61,999 bases of DNA from Acanthaster planci (GCF_001949145.1 NW_019091521.1:204412-266410), one strand, 5' to 3'. Positions 14,601 to 25,757 are shown, counted from the stretch's first letter. Notes: a model not told the origin generated them from the letters alone. Numbers and translations are program-made.

Positions 14601-14847
14601 TTGGTGTTCAAGTTGTCCTCTACTAACAAAAAAAATTTGCACTATTTCTGGGGGGGGGCTGCCTTTTTCTTGATATGGTGTTGAGTTTGGGTTTAGGAGA
14701 GTTTTAGCGCTGAATGTGCTTCTGGGCCAGATCAATAGTCTCACTCGAAAACTTATTGCAACTATGGTAATGAACTCTGCCTCTCTCTCTGTCTCTCTGT
14801 TTTTAGCTCCACTTCCCCAGGAAGAGGCTTCTGACGTCCAAGACTAA
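2582..14847 (+). CDS. TNF-receptor-superfamily-like type I membrane protein, 10 exons
   Basis: I join exons 2582-2665, 3728-3870, 5103-5173, 5513-5607, 6525-6594, 7048-7122, 8133-8186, 9819-9947, 13691-13726 and 14807-14847. All junctions are GT/AG and every phase matches, giving 265 residues. Residues 1-25 are a signal peptide; 26-205 hold about 20 cysteines; about 206-226 is a hydrophobic span followed by RR; the tail has about 39 residues. The segment C77-x13-C91-x2-C94-x5-C100, with GEY near its start, resembles a TNFR cysteine-rich repeat. NxS/T sequons occur at N65, N96 and N160. The tail ends with PQEE near residue 256, which fits the TRAF2 consensus, and there is no death domain. The receptor would bind a TNF-like ligand at the cell surface. 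Exon 3/4 borders and the AAG acceptors of exons 5 and 9 are the weak points. Other cysteine-rich receptor families are possible. Confidence 0.65.
4245..4272. repeat. 28-nt hairpin palindrome, GCGAAAAAG family
   Basis: Arms GCCTTTTTCGCAA and TTGCGAAAAAGCC are complementary with one mismatch and flanked by A-rich sequence. A near copy lies at 25661-25687, so this is a recurrent short fold-back, not a chance palindrome. It sits in intron 2 of the TNF-receptor-like gene. Confidence 0.7.
4452..4830. mobile_element. MITE-like element with terminal inverted repeats of about 55 bp
   Basis: The left arm begins ATGGGCGATTCACA (4452) and includes GAGAGGTTGCCATAGAGAGG; the right arm, read from 4830 on the minus strand, begins ATGGGCAATTCACA and includes AAGGTTGCCACAGAGAGG. 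The arms are about 75-80% identical over some 55 bp and enclose about 270 bp with no coding potential. It lies in intron 2 of the TNF-receptor-like gene. No clear target-site duplication was seen. Confidence 0.7.
5103..5173 (+). CDS. Exon 3 of the TNF-receptor-like gene: cysteine-rich repeat
   Basis: After the agcag acceptor the frame (entering with two bases from exon 2) gives DCSPSSGEYAPFENRCTSC, the part most like a TNFR repeat. Two donors are possible. Ending at 5173 (gtaaag) leaves phase 1, joins exon 4 in frame and makes C100 at the junction. Ending at 5190 (gtaatt) leaves phase 0 and would put exon 4 out of frame. I therefore chose 5173, although the sequence around 5190 also looks like a usable donor. 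Confidence 0.55.
7222..7310 (+). mobile_element. tRNA-derived SINE fragment
   Basis: GGCTGGATAGCTCAGTTGG with GTAGAGCGCC is a tRNA A-box region. It is followed, after an apparent internal deletion removing much of the B box, by TCCCACTCCAG and the tail TTTCTTTGTTCATCTTTATA. The same tail occurs in the SINE at 46.6-46.85 kb. It is a retroposed tRNA-like fragment, not a functional tRNA gene. Confidence 0.65.
7394..7858. mobile_element. hAT-like MITE
   Basis: The left end TAGGGCTGTG and the minus-strand right end TAGGGCGGAG are inverted, both followed by regions rich in GAATATTC-type motifs, as in hAT elements. The flanking octamers CCTATAGT (7386-7393) and CCTAAGGT (7859-7866) agree at six of eight positions, as expected for an old 8-bp duplication. 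There is no transposase. It lies in intron 6 of the TNF-receptor-like gene. Confidence 0.5.
9819..9947 (+). CDS. Exon 8 of the TNF-receptor-like gene: membrane span
   Basis: Acceptor ttggcag and donor gtaagt frame a 129-base exon that enters and leaves in phase 1. It encodes a glycine/lysine stalk, about 21 hydrophobic residues beginning CAVGAAVMFVV, and then basic, cysteine-containing residues (RRGYICCFKK). The basic stop-transfer stretch and possible palmitoylated cysteines indicate a type I topology with the carboxyl end inside the cell. Confidence 0.7.
9948..13690 (+). other. Intron 8 of the TNF-receptor-like gene
   Basis: No gene was recognised inside this 3.7-kb intron. It contains a segment dense in GACTCA and its complement (about 11460-11940), a TGACGTCA octamer near 11052, and G-rich repeat-like sequence near 10805 and 11100 that resembles the 720-820 block. 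Confidence 0.5.
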
Positions 14848-17800
14848 TCCAGTATGTTTTTTAGCCATTGTAATTAAATATTTGTGACCCACTCTGCGGA
14901 AATGAGTCTTAAGTCACCAGAGCCACTTTGGAGTAAAAAGTCCTTGGGAATAATTTTGCACAGTGTAAATCAATAGGAACCCACGGCATTTCTCACCATG
15001 GAGTATCCACTTCCATCAGGATGCCAAACTGAGTGATACATCCAAACAAAAAGCTGAATTTGCTCTTTCTAATACAAATGAAAACTCAAAAAGTGGCTCT
15101 GGTGACTTAAGACTCATTTTCACAGAGTGGGTCGCATTTGTGAAGCAGTTTTCCTTGTGAGAAATTATTGCAGTCAAGTTGTGTGTCTGTTAAATGTCAT
15201 GCTCACTTACATGTATTTCTTCAAAATTATGAGAATACGGATTGCTTAACAGTTTGAGTTAATGGACAAAATTCAAGAAGCCTTCTGAAAATGCTGTAAA
15301 TTCCTGAAGTGGGCTGTTTGCGGTTCCTTTTGGCTGAGCTCATCAGCAGTGTTGCCACGATAGAATTGTGCTGTTTTCACTTTCTGTGCAAGAGAGAAGG
15401 ATGGATTTTTTTCTGGGGTGATGACCTTCTCCCAGCCGGGTGGAAAGGGACATTCTGAAGTGTGCTTCCAAAGGCAATGTTGGTGCTCAAACCATTGTTT
15501 TATTGCCAGTTGTGGAACCAGTGATTTACACGAGGGAATGCCCAAAATGGTAGTGAGCCCCCAAATTAGTATTTTTTGGTGAGAATTTCCGGTTTCAGGT
15601 TGTTAAATACCCAGTCGACGGTAAACAGAGGAGTAGGCAAAAGCAAAATGGGTCTCCTTAAAAGTAAAAGAAAACACCCCGCCCTGATAAAAAGGGTAAG
15701 GGGCATGTCAGGTGTGTCCCATCTAAATCCACTACTGATCGTGATGATCATCCTTGTTCAGCAGGCTCATAGACCTCTTTAGACAATCTGAAGCCCCTTT
15801 GGTGAGTACAGCTGTGTGATGCCATGTCAAATAATACATGCTCGTTAACAACCATGTGTCCAAGCAATTACTAGCAAAGTATCTTGCCTAAGAATAAATG
15901 CACCACAACCAAGGAGGATTCAACTGCGCAATAATTTGATGATGCTGACGGTATTTTGTAGCAGGTTTTCTACCGTTCATTTCTTTAAACAAAGACCTTT
16001 CCTGGCTTTTAACTGTGGAAGGGTAAGTTTAAAAAAATGTGTTGTGCAACGAATGGCAGTGCTGCAGTGGCCTCTCTGTATAATTACATGGATTGGGAAA
16101 AAAGTATTGTTCGTTGGGACCAAATTCACTTTGATTGTGCAAAGCCGTCTGTGTTCAGCAAAAAGTTTCCCCAGCGTTTTGTTAAAAAATTGCTTCTCCC
16201 TGAAAGAGGAGCATTGCTTATGCCTAGGCCTACTACTAGTATAGCTATGCTTGTATGCAAGGTAAACGAGAAAACATTAGAATCGAAGCATTTTCATAGA
16301 TATGTGCATACCATTTTTTCAAATAGTAAATTGGTAACTGTGTGTGAACTTGAAGAGAATTTTATAAAAACTTAACTCTTGTTAAAAATAACCACTAATT
16401 CAAGAAACGGATTTTTATATATAATGGCTTCATATGGATCTTAGTTTTTGTACTTATGTAATATATTTAAACATGCACCTTTGAAAGTTATTGTAAAGTT
16501 TGTGTGACCACTGAACTATAGTGCCTTTCTGTGAAGTAAAATCCCGGACGTTGGCTTATATTTAAATTTAGAAAAAAAGATTTTCTTTGAAGTTAACATG
16601 GTGTAAATTTCGTGACCTTTGCTTTGGTAAAGTGAAGAAAATAAACAAATACAATGTAATGAATTTTCGATGTGAAAGAAAATGTCATTTAATGGACAAG
16701 CAGATAGCATTGCAACAGTCTGCTTAAGCTGTTGATGAATTGAAACAAGGACAGCATTCGCTGTTTATTACTTCTAAATGTGGTTTGGGGTAGGCAAGCA
16801 GACCATTTTATTGAATGTAATACTGTACACAATTCTTCCCAGATTTCCATACTAGGTAAAGCTCAGGGATGAAAGACTATATTATATACATGGACAGTCT
16901 GCATATGAATTCCAAAGCTGCACGTGAGGTACATGTACCATTTCATGTCATGTCATTTATTTAAAGCTTACAGATCGAGGTAGAATATTGGTTTGGAAGA
17001 AATAGACACATGCGCATTATGATGGCTACATGTACATGTTTTTATTCATCACTATGTAACTTATCAGGTGCTTTCCCCTCAGCTGCAAATAATGACTGCA
17101 ATAACCTTTTCTTGTTTCCTTTTAAAGTGTAGCTGTAAGCTTTATTTCAGAAAAAACAAAGTTTTGACCTGTGAGACAATGAATATCAGAAATAGAAAAC
17201 TGTAGAGCCGCGATTAATATGCATTCAGTTTTGAATGGGTTTGCATGCTGTGAAGTTGCTCTGTAAATCAAAAAGGCTGTTTGAAATTTGAGATTGATTT
17301 GGAATGGACTTCAATAAAGACATAGTTGCCACGGAGTTGTCCCTTATGGCGTTGTCTTCCAGATTTTTGTGGATGTGTTAAGTCCCCCCCCCAGTTCCTG
17401 AACCTTGGCTTTATTTTCTCATCACAGGCATCGAATCAATTTCCGATGTCCGTTCCTTTAATACCAGTTTTGGAATGATGCGAAAAACACGAAACTCTGG
17501 CCTGATTTTAGACGGCTTGATTTCTTTAGGGAGGGGGATACACGATAGGTGTGGCCATTTTTGAGATCCAAAATGAAATTTACAGTGGCAGGCAATAATG
17601 GTATAGAGGGATACCCCCCCTCCCCGCATGTCCATATTCTACAGACACACCTCCCTCTGATGTCTGAAAACTGCAACTTCCAACTCATTATTTATTATCT
17701 TATGTCTGTGAATGAATTAGGAATCATATAACCCCAATATCTTTCACCCAACATGGCAAGGACTTGGCAGGTCAAAAAATGTTGCCACGCCCACTTTTCT

Positions 17801-17944
17801 CTGTTACAGGGCGAGAATGTAAGTCTCGGTTTTTTTTGCATCTCCTCCAATGTGATTCACAGTTAATATCAGCAATTCATTTGTACACAGCAATGCCTCT
17901 CCCCGAGTGTGAATGAAATTTCCATTTGATTTAAACAAAACATT
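14848..17944 (+). other. 3' flank of the TNF-receptor-like gene
   Basis: The stop codon ends at 14847. Canonical AATAAA signals occur at 15893 and 17313; neither can be assigned to the transcript without RNA evidence. The open frames at 15.9-16.4 kb have no recognisable domain or splice context and look like chance. Confidence 0.35.
14884..15135. mobile_element. 252-bp MITE with 48-bp inverted repeats
   Basis: Positions 14884-14931 and the minus strand of 15088-15135 match at more than 85% of positions; both contain GAGTCTTAAGTCACCAGAG. The interior of about 155 bp has no coding capacity. The element lies just 3' of the TNF-receptor-like stop codon, so it may be part of the 3' untranslated region, where it would form a long RNA hairpin. 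Confidence 0.85.
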
Positions 17945-18985
17945 TCAGGATCTGAGACTGTATCGACCAGTGCTTTCTAACTTTAGATACTATAGAAAGT
18001 CATTTTTACCTGACTTTATCGGACAATACAACATACCCCTACCTCCACCTCAAGGTCACCAATATACTAAACCAGAATATGTACGGGCGATCCAAACGAG
18101 CCAGCGTCCGTTTAAAAACGTACTGCACAAATCAGCTTTTACGAGTAGTACAAGACAATGACATACCCTTTACCGCTACCGGTGCAGGCGGTAACATGTT
18201 ACGAAAAGATCTCATCAAAAATGACACCCGCCCAGAAGCGATGGCGGAGGTAGACATCCGAAACGTTCGACACTTTCAAGGAAATTTTAGAAACTGGGAA
18301 CTGAAGCCTAGTTTCTTTGAAGACGACCTAGTAGACTTTTGACTTTTACAAGAGGTACATAGAAGAGAAAGCATTGGCCAAATTTTGAGAGATAGGAGCT
18401 TACAAGTTGCAAACTGCGATCAAAGTCCAGTCTAAAATAGAAAGACCGGATCGGCAAACCGAAGGTGGTGTTTTTACGTTTACAAGTAGAAACACTGTGG
18501 TGTTTACCGAACGAGACGTCGAAAACGCGTTAGAAGAACAAAAAGAGTATCATATGGGGAAGTCGAAACTCATACCCAAAGGGGTCCTGCCTGGAGATTT
18601 GACAAAGTGGTTGCGTTTTATATCAATGTGGTACTCTATAATCCAGTTGGAGCGAGTTACGTACCACTTCCTAAAGAATTGGCGGGTAAAAAAGCGATCA
18701 TCAACGTAAAGATTAAAGACCAACAGTGTATACGTTGGCCGATACGAGTGACTAAAGGACTTTATAGACTTTATGTCAAACACCAACTTGCAACTAATCT
18801 GGGATATAAATTACACGCGTATAGAACAAACACCTACAAAGAATCAGACGGTTTAAATCTTACAAACGTTGACTTTCCGACTCCAATATCGCAGATGCCA
18901 CGCATCGAAACCCAAACAACTTGGCGATCAACGTATTTGGTAACACCGCGAAAGACGGTGTGTTTATACTTTAAATTGAATTTGT
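17945..18985 (+). pseudogene. Polinton/Maverick-like DNA-polymerase-ORF N-terminal region, decayed copy A
   Basis: Successive frames give motifs such as YNIPLPPP, DNDIPFTATGA, RNWELKPSFFEDDLV, NPVGASYVPLPKEL, KAIINVKIKD and NVDFPTPI. From memory of the family, this order (a proline-containing leader, a beta-rich stretch, then an aromatic-rich IN.K..D block) is what precedes the protein-primed DNA polymerase B domain in Polinton-like elements. At least three frame changes break the copy, and the polymerase domain itself is absent. A second copy lies at 53.28-54.30 kb on the same strand. The family name is inferred from remembered architecture. Confidence 0.5.
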
Positions 18986-19417
18986 CTCTTTCAAAGCCAA
19001 CAAAAATTCGACAATCACAAAGAAGACTGTCAAGGAATAGATGAATAGATAAATGACGCCGGGTAAAAGTTTGACTTTGGGTAAGTATAACAGCTTGGAC
19101 ACTTCTTTATTTAGCCTCAGCTTGAGGTTGGGGTCCGTGATCGCCAACGTCACCTCTTAGACTCCGAGTGAACTTTAAAAGATACACCCGGGATCGAGGT
19201 TATTAATAAAAGTCAAACCAGTCCATGCTGTAAAACCGGGAGACACCACGATGCTTCCTCGTTCGCCCTGGGGTAACGACTGAAACGAGCCTTGAGAATG
19301 GAGCCCATCGTATATAGGTTCATTTAACCCCGTGAGAAAAAGTCTTTTACCTATGTAGTGGTTTCTGTCTTTTCTGGGTTGGTTTCGGTCTCTTGCAGGG
19401 TTAGTTGGAGGTTGAGC

Positions 19418-19651
19418 TTAGGGGTTGCCCTCATAAATCTCTTCTAAAGCTTGTCTCTGTCCCTCATATAATGACGCTGATTCAATTTGTTTATTGTTAA
19501 TCTCAAAAGCTAAACGAGCTCGCGTGTTTTCTATTTGTCTTTGGCCTAACTGTGCTTCTAAAGATTTGACTTCTTGATTGAGCTGTTCAATTTGCTCAGC
19601 GATGATTCTGATTTCTTCTCCTAAAGTACCTCTTTCGTTTGCTTGTATCAA
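19418..19651 (-). pseudogene. Coiled-coil ORF fragment next to the Polinton-like copy A
   Basis: The 77-residue frame is rich in E, Q, L and K with heptad spacing (for example EEIRIIAEQIEQLNQEVKSL), a clear coiled coil. It faces the polymerase-region fragment convergently about 430 bp away. Mobile elements of this type carry convergent genes, so it may be a second element protein, but it has no recognisable family signature and both ends are uncertain. Confidence 0.35.
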
Positions 19652-19989
19652 TCTGTCTTTGGCTCTTTTTACTAATTCTGAATTTGGTTAATTTTTTTCT
19701 GGTCTGACATTTCTAGTCTCAATGTGAACGTCGTGAATTTTTTTCGTTTTCCAAGATAGAGAAATTAGCTCTCGTTGAGGGGGGGGGCGGCTCTCGCGTT
19801 GGTGGGGGAGAGAATTTTTGGGGAATTTTTTTCGGTTTTTTTGGGGGGGTCGGGTATGTACCCAGGGGAGGAGGGTGGTTCAGAACTCTCCTACTACTTG
19901 TGTAAGGTACAAAATTCCATTTTATGAAGGCAAACCTTAGATGTGGCGGGTGTTGAACTAAATCTTAAATTAGAGGAATTTCATGACTT

Positions 19990-20830
19990 TGCTCCAGTGG
20001 CATCGTGGTGTTTGTAGAGGCTTTGGGCCATTATTGATTTTTTTTGCAGATGACACAAGCCTTATAGTCATGATAATATTAATACAGCTGTTCAGATTTT
20101 AAATATTGAACTCACAAAAATAAACGTTTGGCTGTTAGCCAACAAACTGTGTATCAATCTAGTCAAATCTAATTATATGGTATTTTGTACTAAACAACAA
20201 AATTACATTCACACTTTCCCTTTGGTATCAAATGGCAAAACGTTGAATAAAGTAAAAGTAGAACATTTTTGGGTATACACTTATCTTGGAAGAGTCATAT
20301 AAGTGTAGTTTCGAGTAAAATAAATGTACTGGTATAATGAACAGTTTCAAGTCTTTTCTCCCATGTAATATTCTTTTAACTCTGTATAATTCTTTTGTGC
20401 TACCGTATTTGATTAATTGTATTTTCACATGGGGAGGTCCTTTATCTAATTGTGACCAATTGTACATCTTACAAAAACGTGCTGTCCGAATAATTTCTCA
20501 TGCTGGATATTATGACCCCATTGTTCTCTAAACATAAAGTGCTAAAGGTATTTGACCTTTATAAATATCAGTTAGGTAAATTAATGTATAAATATATGAA
20601 TGATAAGCTGCCACTGTATTTTAAATCATACTTAAACCTACCTCAAATGTTCACTCATATCATACCAGAAGTACCTCTCAAACCAAATTACACGTTGATG
20701 CCAACAGAACTTCGTTACACAATAGTCTTGTACAATGCGGTGTCTAATACTGAAATAGCCTAAATGAAATTATAAAAGCAGAGCCTACTTGCTCTAAAGT
20801 TGAAAAATCGAATACTCTCTGAATACATCA
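19990..20830 (+). pseudogene. LINE reverse-transcriptase C-terminal remnant
   Basis: The FADDTSLI catalytic box appears at 20041. It is followed in broken frames by LLTLYNSFVLPYLINC, LQKRAVRIIS, and a DLYKYQLGKLMYKYMNDKLP segment, the usual region after the reverse-transcriptase domain of Jockey/CR1/RTE-type LINEs. The copy is truncated at its 5' side and interrupted by several stops and frameshifts. Confidence 0.75.
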
Positions 20831-21034
20831 CCTGTATCGACTAGAATTGTATTTTGATGCATTGTATTACCTCTTGCCTGTCAGTGTTTGTCTGTATGTG
20901 TATCATTGCCAAAAGATATTCATGTCTTGTATTGTCCTATTGTATTGGTGCCAACTGCCCCATTTCGTAAGGGAACAATTTCTGTCAGTGTTGTTCTGTT
21001 CTGAACAGGATTGTGACACTTACACTGAGAACAC

Positions 21035-21782
21035 CTGTTATGGACAGTCCTGCAGCCATTTCCTTTTCGGAGGCATTTTGCAGTTTGTTGTTGACAAGCC
21101 TATCCACCAGAGTCTCGTACAGAAAATGTGGAGTAGGTCCATCAAGAAGGATGCATTGACCTAAACAAAAATTACCATAGACACAACTGAATGTGTGCAT
21201 TGAAAGTTTCAATGTTCATATCGAAAACAAGTGCATTGGAGTAGGTAATGAAGAATGGGCAGACACCCCCCCCATTTGAAATTACCAACCCCCCTGGCCC
21301 CAACATGAAATTTTTAGGTTCATTATCAACTAGGACCTCAGTGTCAAATCTTCTTCAACACTCCCTTTCTATCCATTTTTTAAAACTTACCAATGATGAT
21401 TCCTGCCACATAGAATACCTTAAATTATTTCTATGAAAGTGGAGGGTACATTGGAGCAATCAAGTTCTCTGGAGTAGTCTGGACCGGATGTAAGCCGTTC
21501 AAATATTTGTGCCAAGGCGAGGCGCAAGAACTCCTTTCGGGGCCACCTAAGTCATGACCACGGTCCCCCATAAAGTCAACCTTGAGTGGAAGTCTGGCAT
21601 TGTGGGTGGGGGCTGAAAACTCGTCTACCATGCTGTTGAATATGTCAGATCGAGAGATCATGATATCATAGGTATCCCCTTCGTAGTCATCTGTGGCTTC
21701 ATTGGTGCAATTTAAGGTTCTGCCTTCGACAACCACCTGGCGAAATGCTCGGATAATATCCAGCACATCAGGCTCCTGGTTA
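21035..21782 (-). pseudogene. HECT E3 ubiquitin-ligase fragment (two exons, frameshifted)
   Basis: On the minus strand exon 21782-21391 (acceptor tttgcag, donor gtaagt) encodes PLKVDFMGDRGHDLGGP, the HECT N-lobe signature. The expected continuation (KEFLRLALAQIFERL) is in another frame because one base is missing in the CCCC run near 21533, and YVAGIIIG before the donor is in a third frame. Exon 21160-21035 continues in matching phase with QCILLDGPTPHFL and ETLVDRLVNN. HECT domains transfer ubiquitin through a C-lobe cysteine; that lobe is not present. Two frame breaks make this a pseudogene, though sequencing errors could explain one. Confidence 0.7.
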
Positions 21783-22518
21783 CTGCAAATAAAGGAATGG
21801 ATGTTTTGCGTTAGATACACAAGTTATACTTGTATTTATTAACAGGACCTACAATGAGACTGTGCGCCACTAATTATTTCACAAACCTGTACTTGCATTT
21901 TAGTTCATGTGGTGGTACAACAAAACAATGGATATAAATAATCTTTGTGTAAATAATGAGGTCAACAACTTATCAATGATGTAGCATTGGAATCGTAATA
22001 TCAGAGTTGATTGAATGAAATGTCCCCACTCTTGTACAATAACCAAACAGGTAAATGATCTATGGTGAAAATCACTGACATGGATGGGCTCTCCTGGCCA
22101 CCTTAACAGTTCTTTTCATCACTGTCGTTATCAGCCGATGTTTAGTACATGGAGTTTACTTTTGACATGATACTTGAGTGAAGATGTTGTTCAAGCAGTA
22201 AACACTTTTCATACTATGCCCAAAAAACTCACAATAGTCTCAGACAATTTTGCTCCAAGCATGGTGCTTTACTTTTTGATTTCACAATGACTGCCACATA
22301 TGCCTGAACACATCCATGTCTAACAGTTTACTGACATCCCTTGTGCGCCACTCATATAGGCAGCTTTCCAGGCTTGATTCGATCAATGTTCAGTTGAATT
22401 TATTTGGAGTCGTAAGAGAAAACAAGACAACCTACAGAATATGGGACGATATACAGAGAAAGGCGGACGACACAGTGCTGCATTTTATTGACATTGTAAC
22501 GAATTCACATGTTTTTAC

Positions 22519-23149
22519 TTATAAATCCTCCTTGAAAAATTGTAGTATCTGTGCCAGTTCGTCATTAACCTCTTCTTGGTTATTCTCAATAGAAAAAGAA
22601 GGTTGTTGTAGCAAATAGCATTCTAAAATATTGAAAGTATACAGTAAAACAATACCCAAACATTTTTGTATCTTGCTATTTCTAAAATTTCCACAGATGC
22701 AAAAAGCATCCGTTGAGGAAATACACGAGTGAAATTTATAAAATAAAGTTTGCAACGGTACATTTTCGCAAGGTTGAGTGTCAGGAATGCTTTCGTCATC
22801 AGCACAGAGGTCCACTGCGGGTAATTCCTGGGATATAAAAGTAATGAAAGGAAGTTGCATCTGACAGCTTGAGGCAAATTAATGTATAATGGGATAAGAT
22901 CATTTGGGCTTACATTATCAAATCCGCATTTGCACTTCTCTGATCTCTCTCGGTATACATGTACATGACTTCTGCGCACCACACACAGCAGGCATACGCA
23001 AGCAAAAAGTTTGAGCGACCCTGAAATGCAAAGGGTGTAAATTGTGTATTTGTTAAGTTTTCTCCTAGACTATCTTGAGCTTCTCTTATTTGAGTATCGG
23101 AATATATGTGTATTTTACCAGTATTCTTCTTACCCGTGATGCTGTGCAT
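22519..23149 (-). pseudogene. Possible upstream exons of the HECT pseudogene
   Basis: Minus-strand segments QELPAVDLCADDESIPDTQP (starting just after an atcccag acceptor near 22833), EEVNDELAQILQFFKEDL and KIHIYSDTQIREAQDSLGEN lie 0.7-1.4 kb upstream of the HECT exons on the same strand. They are acidic and not repeat-like, as expected for linker exons of a HECT protein. No family signature confirms them, and the last does not end in an in-frame donor. Confidence 0.3.
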
Positions 23150-25660
23150 TCTTCAACATGCGCCCTTACTTCATTAGTTGGATACATACTTATTTTAATA
23201 CAAAACAAGTGGCATCACCTGCGTACAGTGCATGTCACTCAAGATCACGTTCAAGAAGACACTGACTTTAAGGATTATGCCATGATAGGGGATGATCATC
23301 CTGTGTACCTTTGTTTAAAGAATAAATCATATCCAGCGAATGTTTCCCGTACACAAACAGGAAAAGGTGACCGTCTGATAGACATTCACTAATTTTCCTT
23401 GTGGTACTTTAGTAGCCTCCAAACATTAAAAACATGACACAAAAAGTCAGTTTCAGCAGCAACAATAATTGTGAAGCAAACACTGAACAAAACCACCCTT
23501 TAATTCCGGTTAATCTGACCAGCCCCGTAGCTAGGTTTTGTGAACAGTGTGTTTAGTGAACTTGTAATGTGTAAGCTCACCCTGAATAGCCGCCGATGTT
23601 CATCAAATGCCACTGCCCTGTAAGAAGGAAAAACATTTTTTTGCTAAAATTTGTATGTTCACTTAAACCTTCCATAAAAATGTTCGCACGATGACACAAT
23701 ATAACATTCGTCACACACACGTTAATTTCAAACACCCTCAAAGCGAAGTTTTGTTATTTTGTGCATGGCACCCCTCATTTTGACAACCCTCCCTCACATG
23801 CCAAAGTGCGAGTTAGGATTACAGCCAAAGTCCACAGCAATGAAACCGTATACTTTCCCCCAATCAGAACCAAAGTAAGCCAATCAGTCCAATTGAAAAA
23901 TCCTCCAAAGCTCGTGTTATTGAAGACGGCCATTCCCACTATTATATAAGTGTTGAGTTCACGCAAGCGCTCGCTCATGACTGTGCTTTCCAGCAACTTT
24001 GTTGTGTGTTTTGTTTTATTCCTCCGTTATGATGCAAGCGAATCCAGCCGTTTTATTACATCTTTAGTTACGTTTGCATTTTACGTAAAAACTTTTTCTC
24101 CTGGCTTTTTATCCTCATTAATATTGCACGTGTGGGGTTCATCGAACCACTGGGCACTACGCACATGATCCTGTTTTATGGCGCTGGTAACTTTTAATCG
24201 GATAGTTGCGTTTTCTTACACAGGACGCGAGAACATTTTCCGTTGGGCATGGTGTACATGTACATGTAGTTTTTCTCAGTATAGCGAGGTATCTGGGATG
24301 ATGAACTTTGACACCAATTGGCCTACCCTTTTACGCGTATTACGTCTAGGTTATGGTCACATGTACACGCAGGTCAGTCGGGGGGGGGAGATAAGGGGAA
24401 ACGATTACTTCCTTGTCCTTAAAGATCTGTGATTTATTATTTTCTGACAGGCAATTTAGGAAAGAATGAGCAGCTTTGAAACTGAATATATTTTTTCCTC
24501 GATCTTGGGCAGAGGGTCGGTCGGGCGGTCGTCCATGCAGCACTTGGAAAAATATGTTTCTACTGTTTTGCATAAATTAAGTCCACCGGGCTTGACTTGG
24601 TCTTAATCAATTTAATGACACTATACGGACTTGTTCTCCACAAAAACCCTTCTGCCTAACTATTTATTAAATTTGCAATATACATGCATTACAGACTGGA
24701 GAAAAATCCGTTTGTGTAACGATTTCAGAATGTTTGCATTGACACGTAGGCCTACTATGTGAGGATTGCGTGTGTATTCTTTCTACCATACACAAGTGCG
24801 ATAGCTCCGAACAAAAGCAAGGGTTTCAATACTACGGGAGTTTTCTGGCAACAGCAATTCGGGCACCTTGGCAGAGCTCGGAGATTTCAACGTCTGGGCT
24901 AGGTTGGTTTAACTTGTATTGCACTGAATCTGGGCCGATATACTGCATTTAAGACCAATTAAATTAACAATTTCAGTGTTCTGTAAGATTTATTTTGTGC
25001 AGTGCTTTATGAAAGATACTGAAAAAATGCAGTGTAAGGCCCCACATATTGTTTTCCACCTGAAAATAAGTGAGGCAAATTTGATCTGAAGATTTTATAA
25101 ACGAGTTTCCCATTCATATAGAGAAGAACTTAATTGAGTGCACGAAAAAAAATGGGGAGTCCGCCTGATAATTTTTTTGAAAAAACAAGTTTGAATTAGA
25201 ACTTAATTTACACGGCAAACCGTGCGAATTCAGAGATTGTGTAATAAATAAACATCCGCCACATACCAGTATACAATCGTAAATTTTATCAACACTCAGT
25301 AACAAAAACATAATAATTCATTTGTCAACCTTCTGCCTCTGATCAGGCAACGGGCCTGTACAACTTAAATTTATGCTCTAGAAATTCTTTGGGGTCGGCT
25401 GTTCCATGTCAAGACATAATGTAATACACCGACTGGGCGATAAGATACTACATGTAAATAATTTCTTTTATGAATGCTTTATTTTTGTTTTTCTATTTAC
25501 ATTTTTTTCAAAAGAAAACAGTGGTCGCAGGTAATTATTTATTTTTGTTGAAATAAATTTAAGTTGCATATTATTTTCCATTGGTATATTTATTTTTAAA
25601 TAATTTGTTTGAGAATTTTTTTCAGTTTAAAACTCCCCAAAGAAACTTGACAAAAAGAAT
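23150..25660. other. 2.5 kb without recognised gene
   Basis: Only short open frames without domains are present. There is an ACATGTACATGTA run near 24252 and a poly-G run near 24379. No RNA gene or clear transposon was recognised. Confidence 0.4.
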
Positions 25661-25687
25661 GCCTTTTTCGCAAACTGCGAAAAAGCC
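25661..25687. repeat. Hairpin palindrome, second GCGAAAAAG copy
   Basis: GCCTTTTTCGCA and TGCGAAAAAGCC pair across a three-base loop, as at 4245. It is bounded on the right by an A-rich run, and 70 bp later comes the perfect AGCTGTTTCGG hairpin. Confidence 0.7.
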
Positions 25688-25757
25688 AAAAAAAAAACCT
25701 TTACAAAAAATAAATAAATAAATAATTAAAGAAAAAAAAACGGTAAGAAGAACAATA

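Noticed and set aside
16037-16375. Coding gene of 112 residues
   Set aside because: No domain, splice context or repeat homology; consistent with a chance frame in the 3' flank of the receptor gene.
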